Of a stretch of DNA of 64,000 nucleotides, positions 1 through 8,511 are shown one piece after another. A program made the translations under genes and the position numbers. The stretch's first letter is position 1. Every line of letters starts with the position of its first letter. This DNA comes from Verrucomicrobium sp. BvORR034 (GTDB taxonomy: Bacteria; Verrucomicrobiota; Verrucomicrobiia; Verrucomicrobiales; Verrucomicrobiaceae): NCBI RefSeq assembly GCF_000739635.1, contig NZ_BATQ01000133.1, positions 1-64,000 of the forward strand. The letters are read 5' to 3'. The notes beneath the pieces are model-generated. The model was given only the letters and a program-made list of their open reading frames with translations. It was not told where the DNA came from and did no database searches.

Positions 1-382
1 CGGCACACAGGTAGGCGTGCCCTCGCGGCATGGGCACGTACGTGATGTCGGCGCACCACACCTGGTTGGGGCGCTCCACGGCCAGCTCCCGCAGCAAGTA
101 CGGGTAGACGCGATGCCCTTCTCCAGGCACGCTCGTGCGCGGACGGCAGTAAATGGCCTCCAGGCCCATCTCACGTCGCAAACGCTGCAAGCGCTTGCGG
201 TTGACCAGGAGGCCATGATCGCGCTCCAGCACCTTCACCAGACGCCGGGTTCCAAGACACGGGTCTTTGAGATAAAGCTCGTCCAGCAGCTTCAAAAGCT
301 GGCGCTCTTCCCCGCTCTCAGGCACTGCCACGTAAGCCAGCCCTGAGCGACTCAGCCCCAACAATTCACATTGGGTTCTCAT
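1..382 (-). CDS. IS3-family transposase OrfB, C-terminus cut by window edge
   Basis: Catalytic subunit of an IS3-type transposase, only the N-terminal ~127 residues present. The translation begins MRTQCELLGLSRSG, the usual opening of OrfB, continues through an HTH_21-like region (GTRRLVKVLERDHG, NRKRLQRLRREMGL) and reaches the first catalytic aspartate of the DDE integrase core (WCADITYVPM) just before the window edge. The ATG at 382 lies two bases after the OrfA stop (TGAGCATG), and the frame is open upstream into the OrfA slippery site, so the natural product is most likely an OrfAB fusion made by -1 frameshifting. The remaining D and E residues lie outside the window, so it cannot be said whether the element is active. 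Confidence 0.9.
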   Translation of the reverse strand, partial: MRTQCELLGLSRSGLAYVAVPESGEERQLLKLLDELYLKDPCLGTRRLVKVLERDHGLLVNRKRLQRLRREMGLEAIYCRPRTSVPGEGHRVYPYLLRELAVERPNQVWCADITYVPMPRGHAYLCA

Positions 383-384
383 GC

Positions 385-723
385 TCAGGACTGGGTGTTC
401 TTTTTCGACCAGCCCGGCAGGTCGTTCCAGATGCCGAGCTGTTTGGACTTTTTTTGCAAAAAGTCGACCTTCACCGTCAGTTCTCCAATCTTGGAGTGCA
501 GCTGCGCACGTTCACGCTCGCGCTCCTCGGAGTCGGACTGGACAGGTTCCTGGCCAAAGACTCCCGCCATCCCGGCCTGCAACGTTTTCTTCCAGTCGGA
601 CACCTGCACCGGATGAACGTCAAACTCCTTGGCAATTTCAGAGATGGTCTTGTGTCCCTTGAGCGCTTCAAGCGCCACACGGGCTTTAAATTCAGGATCG
701 TGTCTTCTGCGTCTGGCTTTCAT
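385..723 (-). CDS. IS3-family transposase OrfA (HTH protein)
   Basis: 112-aa DNA-binding protein of an IS3 element. It starts MKARRRRHDPEFKARVALEAL, the transposase_8 (HTH) signature, with the helix-turn-helix around residues 20-50 (TISEIAKEFDVHPVQVSDWKK), followed by a coiled-coil/leucine-rich stretch at about 65-92 used for OrfA/OrfAB multimerisation. Codons 90-92 read CAA AAA AAG, which contains the A_AAA_AAG slippery heptamer. Zero-frame translation ends at 385. OrfB follows in the -1 frame. The family usually binds the terminal inverted repeats and regulates transposition. Confidence 0.92.
   Translation of the reverse strand: MKARRRRHDPEFKARVALEALKGHKTISEIAKEFDVHPVQVSDWKKTLQAGMAGVFGQEPVQSDSEERERERAQLHSKIGELTVKVDFLQKKSKQLGIWNDLPGWSKKNTQS
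448..454 (-). promoter_or_regulatory. Programmed -1 ribosomal frameshift site (A_AAA_AAG)
   Basis: Read on the minus strand, bases 454-448 are AAAAAAG in zero-frame phase A_AAA_AAG within OrfA codons 90-92. After a -1 slip the frame is open through VQTARHLERPAGLVEKEH and PVLSMRTQCEL into OrfB with no stop. This is the classic IS3-family arrangement for making the OrfAB transposase; that frameshifting occurs here is an inference from the motif and phase. Confidence 0.75.
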
Positions 724-762
724 TTCTAATGGTCGGGTTCTGGTTTACTCCAGCCCCGCCCA

Positions 763-1312
763 AATCCAAAACTACAACTTCAGCACTGGTCCGATTTTCG
801 GGGTCCACCTCAGATGGATTGCCCTTCAAAGACACTTCTCCAGCGACAACATTGGAGGGATGCGTGGGCGTCGGACATGGAGCCACACCCAAGGTAGCGA
901 CCTCATTCACGACGATGAAACCACCGCCATCCTGTGCGTAGTCAAGCCGACCAGTCGAATTCTCATTATGGGAAGTCCAGGGGTTTGCGAATACCTAACC
1001 GCGGTTTTCAAGAGCAGCTCTCGTCACGCCTCGCAGAGCATACGGTTAGTTTCAGACGCTCGACTACCAGTTCTCGAACCGAACACCGTAGATGTGTGCA
1101 TTGTATCTAACACAACCACCCCTGATCCACTAAAGCATTTGCGTACCGCCATTACTCACGGAGGGTGGTTGTTTGTTCACGGCACCACGGATCAACCGTC
1201 CCGCAATGAAGACCTGGAGACTGAGCTTCTTGATCAGTTCCGCGTTGCTTGCAAAGTCACGCATACCTCCAAGGGCATGACAGTTTTTCAACGTAAACCT
1301 TCCCAAAACTGA
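763..1312 (+). pseudogene. 5'-truncated remnant, possibly methyltransferase-like
   Basis: An open frame with no credible start runs out of the IS3 right end to a TGA at 1310-1312. Its last ~125 residues look protein-like: RILIMGSPGVCEYLTAVF resembles a class I methyltransferase motif I, followed by EPNTVDVCIVSNTTTPDPL and HGGWLFVHGT, like the motif IV/V region. I read it as the 3' part of a gene truncated by the IS or an earlier deletion. The first ~55 codons (763-930) are less convincing and are also open on the other strand, so the true junction is unclear. The methyltransferase assignment is weak. Confidence 0.35.
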
Positions 1313-1362
1313 AACCTACTTACCTCATTGGCAGAAGCAATTCCCTTTTGAGACGCAAAGTT

Positions 1363-2007
1363 TCAACATTTGAAGAAACGGCGGCGCGCCACCTCTCGCC
1401 TGTCGTAGTGATCCGGCCGAAATTCCAGTCCCCCTTGTCGTGGAAGATCTCGGGTACGGTTGGACAGCAACTCAGGAACCACCAGGGTTCCAAGGGAGCC
1501 GAGGTGCGCCGAGGCCTCGATATCTTCACAGTCAAAGGTAACCGGCGTGAAGTCCATGATGCTCTCGACTCTGAAAGCGACAAATCTGCCTTTGAGCAAA
1601 CTCACATTCACATCCCCTTGAAATCTTCGGTTCGGTATATGGGCGCAATGGCGGTAGCAGGTCTCGGACTGCAGAATGACACCAAACAAGCCTACAGCCG
1701 CAATCTCCGGGTGCTCACATAGGATTGATTCCACATCACCAAGAAAATTCTCGTCGTTAGGAATCAGATCATCATCCATCACTGCAACGTAGGGCGTGGA
1801 TGCCAGCTTGGCCATATGCCACCTCGGAATGCAAAACCGGTTCTCGGTGGAAGCAGCATAGAGATCCCACCCCAATGCATCCAGCTGGGTTGTAGGATTG
1901 TTGTCCCAAAGACACAGTTTCGGCTTCACACTCTGCGCTTACAGAACCCGATGGATCAGATGCACATTTTTGTGCCGAGCGTAGCTGGTCAGGACGACGG
2001 TCAACAT
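1363..2007 (-). pseudogene. GT2-like glycosyltransferase interrupted by an in-frame stop
   Basis: From an ATG at 2007 the frame reads MLTVVLTSYARHKNVHLIHR, a typical GT-A family 2 N-terminus, then meets TAA at 1941-1939 and continues in the same frame as AQSVKPKLCLWDNN. Downstream are the DxD-like metal site (VAVMDDDLIPND) and a typical C-terminus (GGLEFRPDHYDRREVARRRF) ending in TGA at 1363. Removing the stop would give ~214 residues, short for the family. A GTG at 1929 could restart translation, but that product would lack the first beta strand of the nucleotide-binding fold. Probably a decayed glycan-synthesis gene next to the IS3 element. Confidence 0.7.
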
Positions 2008-2402
2008 GCGAATGGCAATGGCTAACGATTAGGATCCAACTTGTTTCGTCTTGGAACTGTGCAGCGACAAATTCCCAAACACAAAATCTAGCAAAGATCT
2101 TGAGCCATCTTCAATCTGAGAATCGAGATTCGAGCCCCCTCTTGCCACGCTTCCACCATTTGTGCACCAACGTCATCCATCTGCAATTCATATTTTGATC
2201 GAGCGGAAGCCTGCAAAAACTTCGACCAAAACTCAGAGAATACGCACAGTCATGCGTCAAGTTGGAGAATCCATCACGAGAGCGCTATTGCTTGACCTTA
2301 GTAAATCGGATGGCAATCATACTTTGTTGTTGAGTGAAGCACCATGAACCTTCCACAACGCGCTTCAGTCTCACTTCACATTGGAAACACACTTCGACTT
2401 TC
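2008..2402. other. Intergenic stretch without a supported gene
   Basis: About 390 bases between the broken glycosyltransferase and the pyruvyl transferase. It is noticeably AT-richer than the rest of the window. A 61-codon plus-strand reading frame (2162-2347) has no family-like motif or ribosome-binding site. The pyruvyl transferase frame is open back to a GTG at 2334. Confidence 0.5.
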
Positions 2403-3215
2403 ATGGGTCCCATACTTGACGACAATCATTTCGCGCCGCTGATCGACTTGCTTCGAGGTTCAAAATGCGAAATGATAGACAACCCATTCGGAAATCCAGG
2501 CGATCAATTAATCGCCATGGGCTTCAGACAGCTATTTGCCAGGAGTGGAATCGAACTAGTGCGGCACGGACGACCTGGCAAAGCATTTGAGCCGTCGGAC
2601 AAGGCAGACACGCTCCTCTTTTATGGTGGGGGCAATGTAGGTAATTTCTATCGCGCCTCCCCTGGGTTGCGCCATAGCTTAAAATCAATTACTTCACACA
2701 GGAAGGTGCTGCTACCTCAAAGTGCTTTCAATCAGGGCGAAGACTTAAGTCAATTCGACCACATTTTTGCTAGAGAGATCTTTAGTTACAGGATCATGCG
2801 GCAAATGGGCAACTGCCATCTGGCACCGGATGGGGCCTTGGCCCTAGACCCAAGTTTGGCATTCTCCGACTACGATCACTTGTGCTCACTTCCTTCTACA
2901 ACGGACCTAGGAGTCTTTCTGCGAGCAGATCAAGAAAAGCCATCTGACCGATCACTCGATCACCTGATGCCAATAAATCAGGGGGATCCCTCCTCGCGGG
3001 ATCTCGGATGGTTTCGACAACTACCGCATCGGTACCGAGCCTGCATTACCAATCGACTTCACTTTGGCATATGGTGCCTCCTTTTGGGGAGACGAGTATT
3101 TTTCACGGCAAATTCTTATCACAAAGTTCTTGGCATTTACAACACCTGGTTGCAACCTCACTCCAGACCTCCCTATAAAGGACTTGCTTCGTTCGTAGAC
3201 TGCCGCAGCCTCTAG
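2403..3215 (+). CDS. Polysaccharide pyruvyl transferase family protein
   Basis: Predicted to transfer pyruvate (or act similarly) on an exopolysaccharide repeat unit, cytoplasmic side. Family landmarks are visible in order: NPFGNPGDQLIAMG near the N-terminus, TLLFYGGGNVGNFYR, VLLPQS, FAREIFSY and, near the C-terminus, ITNRLHFGIWCLLLGRRV followed by NSYHKVLGIYNTW, matching the WsaA/ExoV/EpsI-like fold. The ATG at 2403 gives 270 residues and begins just before the conserved core; an in-frame GTG at 2334 would add 23 residues of doubtful character. It follows a broken glycosyltransferase in an AT-richer patch and appears to be a survivor of a decayed polysaccharide locus. Confidence 0.8.
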   Translation: MGPILDDNHFAPLIDLLRGSKCEMIDNPFGNPGDQLIAMGFRQLFARSGIELVRHGRPGKAFEPSDKADTLLFYGGGNVGNFYRASPGLRHSLKSITSHRKVLLPQSAFNQGEDLSQFDHIFAREIFSYRIMRQMGNCHLAPDGALALDPSLAFSDYDHLCSLPSTTDLGVFLRADQEKPSDRSLDHLMPINQGDPSSRDLGWFRQLPHRYRACITNRLHFGIWCLLLGRRVFFTANSYHKVLGIYNTWLQPHSRPPYKGLASFVDCRSL

Positions 3216-3285
3216 ATGTGGGCTCTTGATGGACTTCGCTGGACACTTTCAGGTCCCTCACAATCTTGTTTTCCGCTCCTATCCA

Positions 3286-3720
3286 TCACTGGAACAATAG
3301 ATCAAGATCGTAAGGCAGAGCCAGTCCCGGCATCGCCTCCCTCGCAAAATAACTCACGCTCCGGGTCTCCTGCACATCGGTGGGCTCACCATCCTCCTTG
3401 GCCGCGCATCGATACAGGGCCACGAGGTATTCCACCTGATCCCCGTTCGAGTAGGTGTACCGATATCCAGATCCGCCCAGCAATGCCAGCAATCGGCACT
3501 CAGTGCAGATCATTCCCGTCTCCTCCTTCACTTCCCGGGCGACCGCTTGCTCCGGAGTTTCACCAGGCTCAATCGCACCTGCCGGCAGACTCCAGTTGCC
3601 GTCATGCATTTCGATCAAGAGCAAACGATCAGCCTCGTCGCGAATGACGGCCGCAACAGAGGGCATGATGAGCAGCCCCTTTCCGTACACACTGCGAAGT
3701 TTTTTGTAGTAAGGCGACAT
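3286..3720 (-). CDS. Nudix hydrolase
   Basis: Small cytoplasmic pyrophosphohydrolase of 144 residues acting on a nucleoside-diphosphate-linked substrate that cannot be deduced. The Nudix box is complete at residues 48-70: G48, E54, R62-E63, E66-E67 and G69 fit GX5EX7REUXEEXGU. The N-terminal SVAAVIRDEADRLLLIEMHDG and NWSLPAG are the usual lead-in strands. An N-terminal ~18-residue segment (MSPYYKKLRSVYGKGLLI) matches the extension seen in NUDIX proteins that hydrolyse sugar nucleotides or act in housecleaning. Isolated gene; no operon partner. Confidence 0.92.
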   Translation of the reverse strand: MSPYYKKLRSVYGKGLLIMPSVAAVIRDEADRLLLIEMHDGNWSLPAGAIEPGETPEQAVAREVKEETGMICTECRLLALLGGSGYRYTYSNGDQVEYLVALYRCAAKEDGEPTDVQETRSVSYFAREAMPGLALPYDLDLLFQ

Positions 3721-3787
3721 CGTTCAAGAGGTTGCAGCTCCGACTCCCGTCTAAGCCGATTTCAGTGTTTTACTGATAGACATGACA

Positions 3788-4318
3788 TCAACCCTTCAGT
3801 TTACCACTGGAAATATCCAGCAGTCTTTGCTTCATGTGTTCAATGGCCGACTTCAATTCTCCCGCCCTCCCTTCTGTCGCACCACTCTGGCCTACAATAG
3901 CTTGCAGGCGCCCAACCATCTCCACGATTTCCGCTGACGTTATGTGATCCAGCACATCTCTAGCGAGACGTCGCACTTCCACTCTTTCATCCACTAACAG
4001 TTTGGCCAGGTGGTTGACTCGGTAGTTCTCTCCGAAGATCTCCGTGGCGTCGTGAAACATTCTATCATACGCTAAGGCTTCAAGGGCCAGCATGCGTTTT
4101 TCGGGCTGCTTGGAACCGGCAAGTATATCAATATAGAACTTTAGGAGAAGGGGGTCGCGATCCTTCATTAGGATAAATATTTGCTCATCGTCTGAAGACC
4201 AGGGCGATTTTGCTTCCTGTGGTGGGGATTTCTGGTCATCCCCCAACCCATCGACTGCCGAAAGAGCGATTGACACGGCAATCACCTTCAATCCTAGAAG
4301 TGCCTTATTGCGAGTCAT
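3788..4318 (-). CDS. Hypothetical secreted protein, all-alpha (HEAT-like)
   Basis: 176 residues, family not recognised. Residues 1-25 form a probable Sec signal (MTRNKALLGLKVIAVSIALSAVDG). The mature part is predicted helical, with repeat-like phrases (QPEKRMLALEALAYD; DERVEVRRLARDVLDHI) reminiscent of HEAT/armadillo-type repeats. Codon use is compatible with a real gene. Neighbour 4572-5027 is another small secreted protein on the same strand, but about 250 bases separate them, so an operon is doubtful. Confidence 0.6.
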   Translation of the reverse strand: MTRNKALLGLKVIAVSIALSAVDGLGDDQKSPPQEAKSPWSSDDEQIFILMKDRDPLLLKFYIDILAGSKQPEKRMLALEALAYDRMFHDATEIFGENYRVNHLAKLLVDERVEVRRLARDVLDHITSAEIVEMVGRLQAIVGQSGATEGRAGELKSAIEHMKQRLLDISSGKLKG

Positions 4319-4571
4319 AGCTGCAAGATGACGTTAAGCTCGGGTAATAGAGCAAGCAACACGGGCGGAGCACCAAATCAGCCAAGCATCTGGGACAAGT
4401 CGCGTCATGCTGGGAACTTGATTGGCACCAGCACCATTTTCAATTGCGCAGCTCGAAGTGCCAGCATCATGCCCGCCAAACACCTCCCGAGAGATGCGGT
4501 TGTCCGCCAGGGCATACGCATCGCCCCTAGCATTCGGGTGGCTGAGCTTACTCCTGCGCGAACGTCTCATT

Positions 4572-5027
4572 CTATTTCTCTTTCAACTTTCGCTCATTCC
4601 TCAGACGGGCATTCGTGTCCCTAAGCTCAGTCACCCCACCCATCCTCATATGATAGTTACCATCGGGAGACCGCAGACAATCCTTCAGCTGCGAATCTAT
4701 CCTATACACCTTCGGCTCCAGGTCTTCCAGCCTGTCTGTTGACTTTGGCTCCCACTTGATGCTAATCGATCCATCTGGAGATTCCGCCCAACGACCGCGC
4801 CTATGCCAGTCCTCAAGCTGCAACGTTGGCGGAATATTCCACCAAGATGTCATAACCCTTCCATCAGAGAAGAAAATTATGACAAAATCTTCCACATCGC
4901 CGTCCAAATAGACGCCAGGAATTTTACTCGCCCTGACTTCATGATCTACGGGATCATCGGGGGCAACCGCTCCAAGGATAGACAACATAACGACCAGAGC
5001 GAGCACTAATACGGCGACTGTTTTCAT
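4572..5027 (-). CDS. Hypothetical exported protein
   Basis: 151 residues; no family recognised. A hydrophobic N-terminus (MKTVAVLVLALVVMLSILGAV) is a signal peptide or membrane anchor. The mature domain contains YLDGDVEDFVIIFFSDGRVM, then WHRRGRWAESPDGSISIKW, suggesting a small beta-rich domain resembling a lipocalin or META-like fold (a guess from pattern). The C-terminus is charged (NARLRNERKLKEK). Start ATG at 5027 is the only one before the hydrophobic stretch. Confidence 0.6.
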   Translation of the reverse strand: MKTVAVLVLALVVMLSILGAVAPDDPVDHEVRASKIPGVYLDGDVEDFVIIFFSDGRVMTSWWNIPPTLQLEDWHRRGRWAESPDGSISIKWEPKSTDRLEDLEPKVYRIDSQLKDCLRSPDGNYHMRMGGVTELRDTNARLRNERKLKEK

Positions 5028-5176
5028 ACCATTTCCGTTGACGTGTTACCTCCAACAAACAACTACACTCAACACTTGGACGCGAAGAAGCCCCAACATC
5101 TACGTATAAAATGTCGAAAAACAGCAAGAAGATTCTCTTCTGCATGAACAGGATCCTCGCAATAAGGTGGCATCTC

Positions 5177-6415
5177 TCAGGCCCCTTCCAGTTCCGCCTC
5201 ACGCCCCAGCAGCTTCAAGATCCCCAGCACATTGATCGCAGCCTTCGGCACAAAGGAAGCCGGCACCACGTACTCGGGCACCTTGGTCCCGTCCGCGCTA
5301 CGCTCCGAGCAATGAGCATTGGCTCCAAAAGGGCCAAGGCCATCCAGAGTAGGTCCCAGGTGACAAAGATAGTTCGCATCGCTCAACCCACCACGGGGCA
5401 CTGAGATCACCTGATGATCCAGGGATGCTGCGGCATCAGCCCAGCACTGGAACAACTGCTGCGTGCGTTCGTCATTGGGCCAACCGGGAGTGTCCCCCTC
5501 GCAGATCACTTCGATTCTGGGTTCACTCCTCGAAGGATCTCCCTCGGTCGCGAGGGCCTCCACCGCCGTTTGAGCCTCTTTCAAGACATGCGGATCAAAG
5601 GCCCGCATCTCGAGTTCGGCCGTTGCTTCATGCGGCACCCGGTTCGTGACCGTGCCTCCGTGAATCACCCCAACGTTCACCGTAAGTCCATCGTCATAGC
5701 TGGTCAGCGCTGCCGCCGCTTTCACAGCATCCACCAGTCCCACGATGGCATTGATCCCCTCGGCATGGGAACTGCCCGCATGGGCCGCTTTCCCATGGGC
5801 TGTGAGGCGGTAACTCGCCCTTCCTTTCCGGGATGTCACCAGATGATAGGCTCCACCCACCATGGGGCCACCTTCGTACACCAGCACCGCGGTCGCCCCC
5901 GGGGGGTTGCGCTCCGCCGTCCTGACTCCAAAGTCGGCACTCATCACCTCCTCCGACGCATTGAGGGCAATGAGCCAGTTCGTTTCCTCGAACACGGTCG
6001 GAGCCAGCCGTTGCAGTGCCCCCAGGATCATCCAAATCAGCACGGTGCCGCCTTTGATGTCCACGGTGCCGGGACCATAGATGCGCCCCTCTTCTGGCAT
6101 GGGCTCCCATTGAAAATTCTCCCGCAACTCCTCCTCGGGAGGAAACACCGTGTCCAAATGAGACACCAGCAGGATCTGCGCTCCGGTTGCCCCTGGACGC
6201 TGGAGATAGAGGTGTGATCCGTGCGTTGGATCTGTGGAGGGCACAAACTCGGGCTCAAACCCCAGCTCGGCGAAAGCATCCGCCGTCAGCTTCCCGAGGA
6301 TGTTCACACCTTCCCGATTGGTGGTGAAGCTGTTGATCCGCACCATGCGCTCCAGCCATTCGAGCGCCTCCGGCATCTGGGAGGTGAGCCAGTTAATCAA
6401 GGGCTGTGAATTCAT
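5177..6415 (-). CDS. M20-family metallopeptidase (carboxypeptidase G2-like)
   Basis: Predicted zinc-dependent amidohydrolase/peptidase, about 412 aa from the ATG at 6415. Metal-ligand motifs are present: SHLDTVFP (first His/Asp), GPGTVDIKGG (bridging Asp), ALNASEEVMS (catalytic Glu pair), and GGLSDANYLCHLG with GPFGANAHC near the C-terminus. The dimerisation domain lies between (GKAAHAGSSHAEGINAI). The start falls 5 bases after the stop of the upstream epimerase gene, so the two are co-transcribed. An in-frame TTG at 6424 would overlap that stop. With a dipeptide epimerase as partner, a role in catabolism of peptidoglycan peptides or other dipeptides is plausible. There is no signal peptide. 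Confidence 0.92.
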   Translation of the reverse strand: MNSQPLINWLTSQMPEALEWLERMVRINSFTTNREGVNILGKLTADAFAELGFEPEFVPSTDPTHGSHLYLQRPGATGAQILLVSHLDTVFPPEEELRENFQWEPMPEEGRIYGPGTVDIKGGTVLIWMILGALQRLAPTVFEETNWLIALNASEEVMSADFGVRTAERNPPGATAVLVYEGGPMVGGAYHLVTSRKGRASYRLTAHGKAAHAGSSHAEGINAIVGLVDAVKAAAALTSYDDGLTVNVGVIHGGTVTNRVPHEATAELEMRAFDPHVLKEAQTAVEALATEGDPSRSEPRIEVICEGDTPGWPNDERTQQLFQCWADAAASLDHQVISVPRGGLSDANYLCHLGPTLDGLGPFGANAHCSERSADGTKVPEYVVPASFVPKAAINVLGILKLLGREAELEGA

Positions 6416-6420
6416 AGCGG

Positions 6421-7440
6421 TCAAGATGGAGATCCGTCAGCGAGGGATGTCACGCCCAGTCCGGGGAGGTCGCGCAACTGGAGACGTCCCTGCTCATCAT
6501 ACGATACGCCTTGGTAGTCATCGTCCGCCACATACAGATGGCCGTCCAGATCGATCCAGTCGGCAAGCGGAGCCAGATGGGCTGCTGCCGTCACGCCAAT
6601 GCTGCTCTCGATCATACACCCCAACAGCACGCCCATGCGGCTGGCCCGGGCAAAGCGGATCATCGTCTGGGCCTCCGCAATGCTGCCACATTTGAGTAGT
6701 TTCACATTCACCCCATCCACCAGACCCGCCAGCGTCAGCACATCGTCCGGCCCTTGTGCACTTTCATCGGCATAGAGCGGAATGGAATGTGATGGCAGCA
6801 GATACTTCAACTCCCGCCAGGACTCAGAGCCGCCATCATGGTGAAACGGCTGTTCCACCAGTGTCAGGTCATACTTGGCCAGCTTGGGCAGGATCGCTAC
6901 CGTTTCCTCCACCGTCCATCCCCCGTTGGCATCCACCAGCAGCTTGGCGTCTGGCGCCGCCTTTCTCGCGGTGGCCACGATGGCCTCGTCGAACTCGACG
7001 TTGCCACTGCCAGTCTTGAGTTTCAGCACCTGAAACTGCCTGCTCACCTGCGCGACTTTTTTCGCGAACTCTTCGAGGTCAGTGGGGATGCTGAAGGATC
7101 GGCAACCGGGCGGAGTCTGGGCTGGATCCAGATGGAGCAACTGACCCAGCGTCTGCCCTTTTTCCCGGCCCACCGCATCATGCCAGAGCAAGTCCAGCGC
7201 GAGACGCCCCAAGCGTGGGCCATCCTTGGGAGCGGGGCTGCCGTTCCAGTCCAGGGCCTGCAACCATTCCAATGTGACGGCAGCGCTCTCCTTGTAATAC
7301 GGCACGACGGGAGCCTCTCCCACCGCCCCGTTCCAGCGCAGCCGCAGCACCTGCCGCTCCGTGGAGGTGCCGTGAGCAATCCGAAAGGGTTCCGTGAGTT
7401 GCAGGGTCTTCAGCCCGGCTTGCAGGGGTGTTGCACTCAT
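6421..7440 (-). CDS. Dipeptide epimerase (enolase superfamily, L-Ala-D/L-Glu type)
   Basis: Enolase-superfamily enzyme of the muconate lactonising subgroup, likely epimerising L-Ala-D/L-Glu or a related dipeptide. From the ATG at 7440 it has 339 residues. The catalytic lysine pair is LKLKTG (K140, K142), metal ligands are D170 (VDANGGW), E196 (VEQPF) and D225 (YADES), the opposite lysine is K250 (VKLLKCG), and GCMIESSIG follows. A GTG at 7476 in the same frame would add 12 poor-quality residues. Followed directly by an M20 peptidase. In E. coli and B. subtilis such epimerases recycle murein tripeptide-derived dipeptides; the exact specificity here is inferred. Confidence 0.88.
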   Translation of the reverse strand: MSATPLQAGLKTLQLTEPFRIAHGTSTERQVLRLRWNGAVGEAPVVPYYKESAAVTLEWLQALDWNGSPAPKDGPRLGRLALDLLWHDAVGREKGQTLGQLLHLDPAQTPPGCRSFSIPTDLEEFAKKVAQVSRQFQVLKLKTGSGNVEFDEAIVATARKAAPDAKLLVDANGGWTVEETVAILPKLAKYDLTLVEQPFHHDGGSESWRELKYLLPSHSIPLYADESAQGPDDVLTLAGLVDGVNVKLLKCGSIAEAQTMIRFARASRMGVLLGCMIESSIGVTAAAHLAPLADWIDLDGHLYVADDDYQGVSYDEQGRLQLRDLPGLGVTSLADGSPS

Positions 7441-7536
7441 GGAACCGACCATAGAACGACTTGGCCGGACGCACAAGAGCGGCGGCCCTCCGATGAAAGC
7501 AGCCGCCCCGAAACCGAAATTTTATCCCCTGGAGGA

Positions 7537-8469
7537 TCAGGCGTTCAACTCTGTCACTGCCGACTCAAGACCTTTCACGTCCTCAATCGAAAGCACCTTC
7601 ACGCCTTTCTGAATGCGGCCCATGAAGCCACCCAGCACTCCGCCCGGGCCCAGCTCCAAAAAGAGATCATGCCCCTCTTTGAGCAAAAGCTGCATGGATT
7701 CCACCCAGCGTACAGAGCCTGTCACCTGGCGCTCCAGGGTGGAGCGGATCACGATGTCACTTGTCACCACATCCGCCTCGTAGTTGCTCACCACAGGAAT
7801 GCCGGTGACCTTGAAAGAGGTGCTCTGAAGAACGGAGGCCAGCTTGTCCTGAGCAGATTTCATCAAACGGGAATGGTAAGCTCCTGCAACTGGCAACGGC
7901 ACTGCCTTGCGGATGCCTTTGTCCTTGGCCCGTGCGATCACATTCGCGATGCCCTCCTCCCTGCCACTCACCACGATCTGTCCAGGGGAGTTAAAGTTGG
8001 CCACATCCACATCACATTCCGCGGCGAGTTCACGCACGGCACTTTCCTCGCCCCCGATCAGGGCGGCCATGCCACCCTTGGTCTCTTCACAGGCTTCTTC
8101 CATGAAGGTGCCACGCTGATAGACCAGCTTCAACCCGGTTTCGAAATCAAACGTGCCTGCCGCGGCATGGGCGGTAAACTCTCCCAAGGACAGGCCCGCA
8201 CAAGCAGCTACTTCCAGATCTGGGACCAGGTCCTTCAACACCTCCAATACTGCCAGGCCATGGGTGTAGAGGGCGGGCTGACAGCGGGAGGTACGCGTAA
8301 GCTCCTCGATTGGCCCCTGAAACATTGCCTCGGAAAGCTTGAAGCCCAGCGTCTCATCCGCACGGTCGATCAAGGCATTGGCTTTGGGATACGCGGCGGC
8401 CAGATCCTGGCCCATGCCCACCTTCTGGGCACCCTGGCCCGAGAACAACAAAACAACTTTTTTACCCAT
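7537..8469 (-). CDS. fabD: Malonyl-CoA:ACP transacylase
   Basis: Loads malonyl from CoA onto acyl carrier protein for fatty-acid synthesis, cytoplasmic. 310 residues, normal length. It opens with the FabD signature LLFSGQGAQKVGMG (residues 7-20). The nucleophile is S94 in AGLSLGEFTA; the residue before it is Leu rather than the common His (GHSLG), a variant I believe also occurs in other phyla. R119 in the LVYQRG motif and H199 in GAYHSRLM complete the active site. It stands apart from other fab genes, between glycerate kinase and the epimerase/peptidase pair. Confidence 0.95.
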   Translation of the reverse strand: MGKKVVLLFSGQGAQKVGMGQDLAAAYPKANALIDRADETLGFKLSEAMFQGPIEELTRTSRCQPALYTHGLAVLEVLKDLVPDLEVAACAGLSLGEFTAHAAAGTFDFETGLKLVYQRGTFMEEACEETKGGMAALIGGEESAVRELAAECDVDVANFNSPGQIVVSGREEGIANVIARAKDKGIRKAVPLPVAGAYHSRLMKSAQDKLASVLQSTSFKVTGIPVVSNYEADVVTSDIVIRSTLERQVTGSVRWVESMQLLLKEGHDLFLELGPGGVLGGFMGRIQKGVKVLSIEDVKGLESAVTELNA

Positions 8470-8511
8470 AAATTCAACAGATCTAACGAGAAAGTGAATG
8501 AGTGAAACGGC

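Noticed and set aside
692-910. Minus-strand open frame at the IS3 right end
   Set aside because: It looks partly protein-like but runs out of the IS into flanking DNA with no credible start, and the opposite frame continues into a better-supported remnant.
4334-4570. Minus-strand 78-codon open frame between the two secreted hypotheticals
   Set aside because: No family motif, no ribosome-binding site, and composition unlike the neighbouring genes; best left as intergenic.
6838-8505. Plus-strand 555-codon open frame over the epimerase and fabD
   Set aside because: Antisense to two enzymes with complete active-site motifs.
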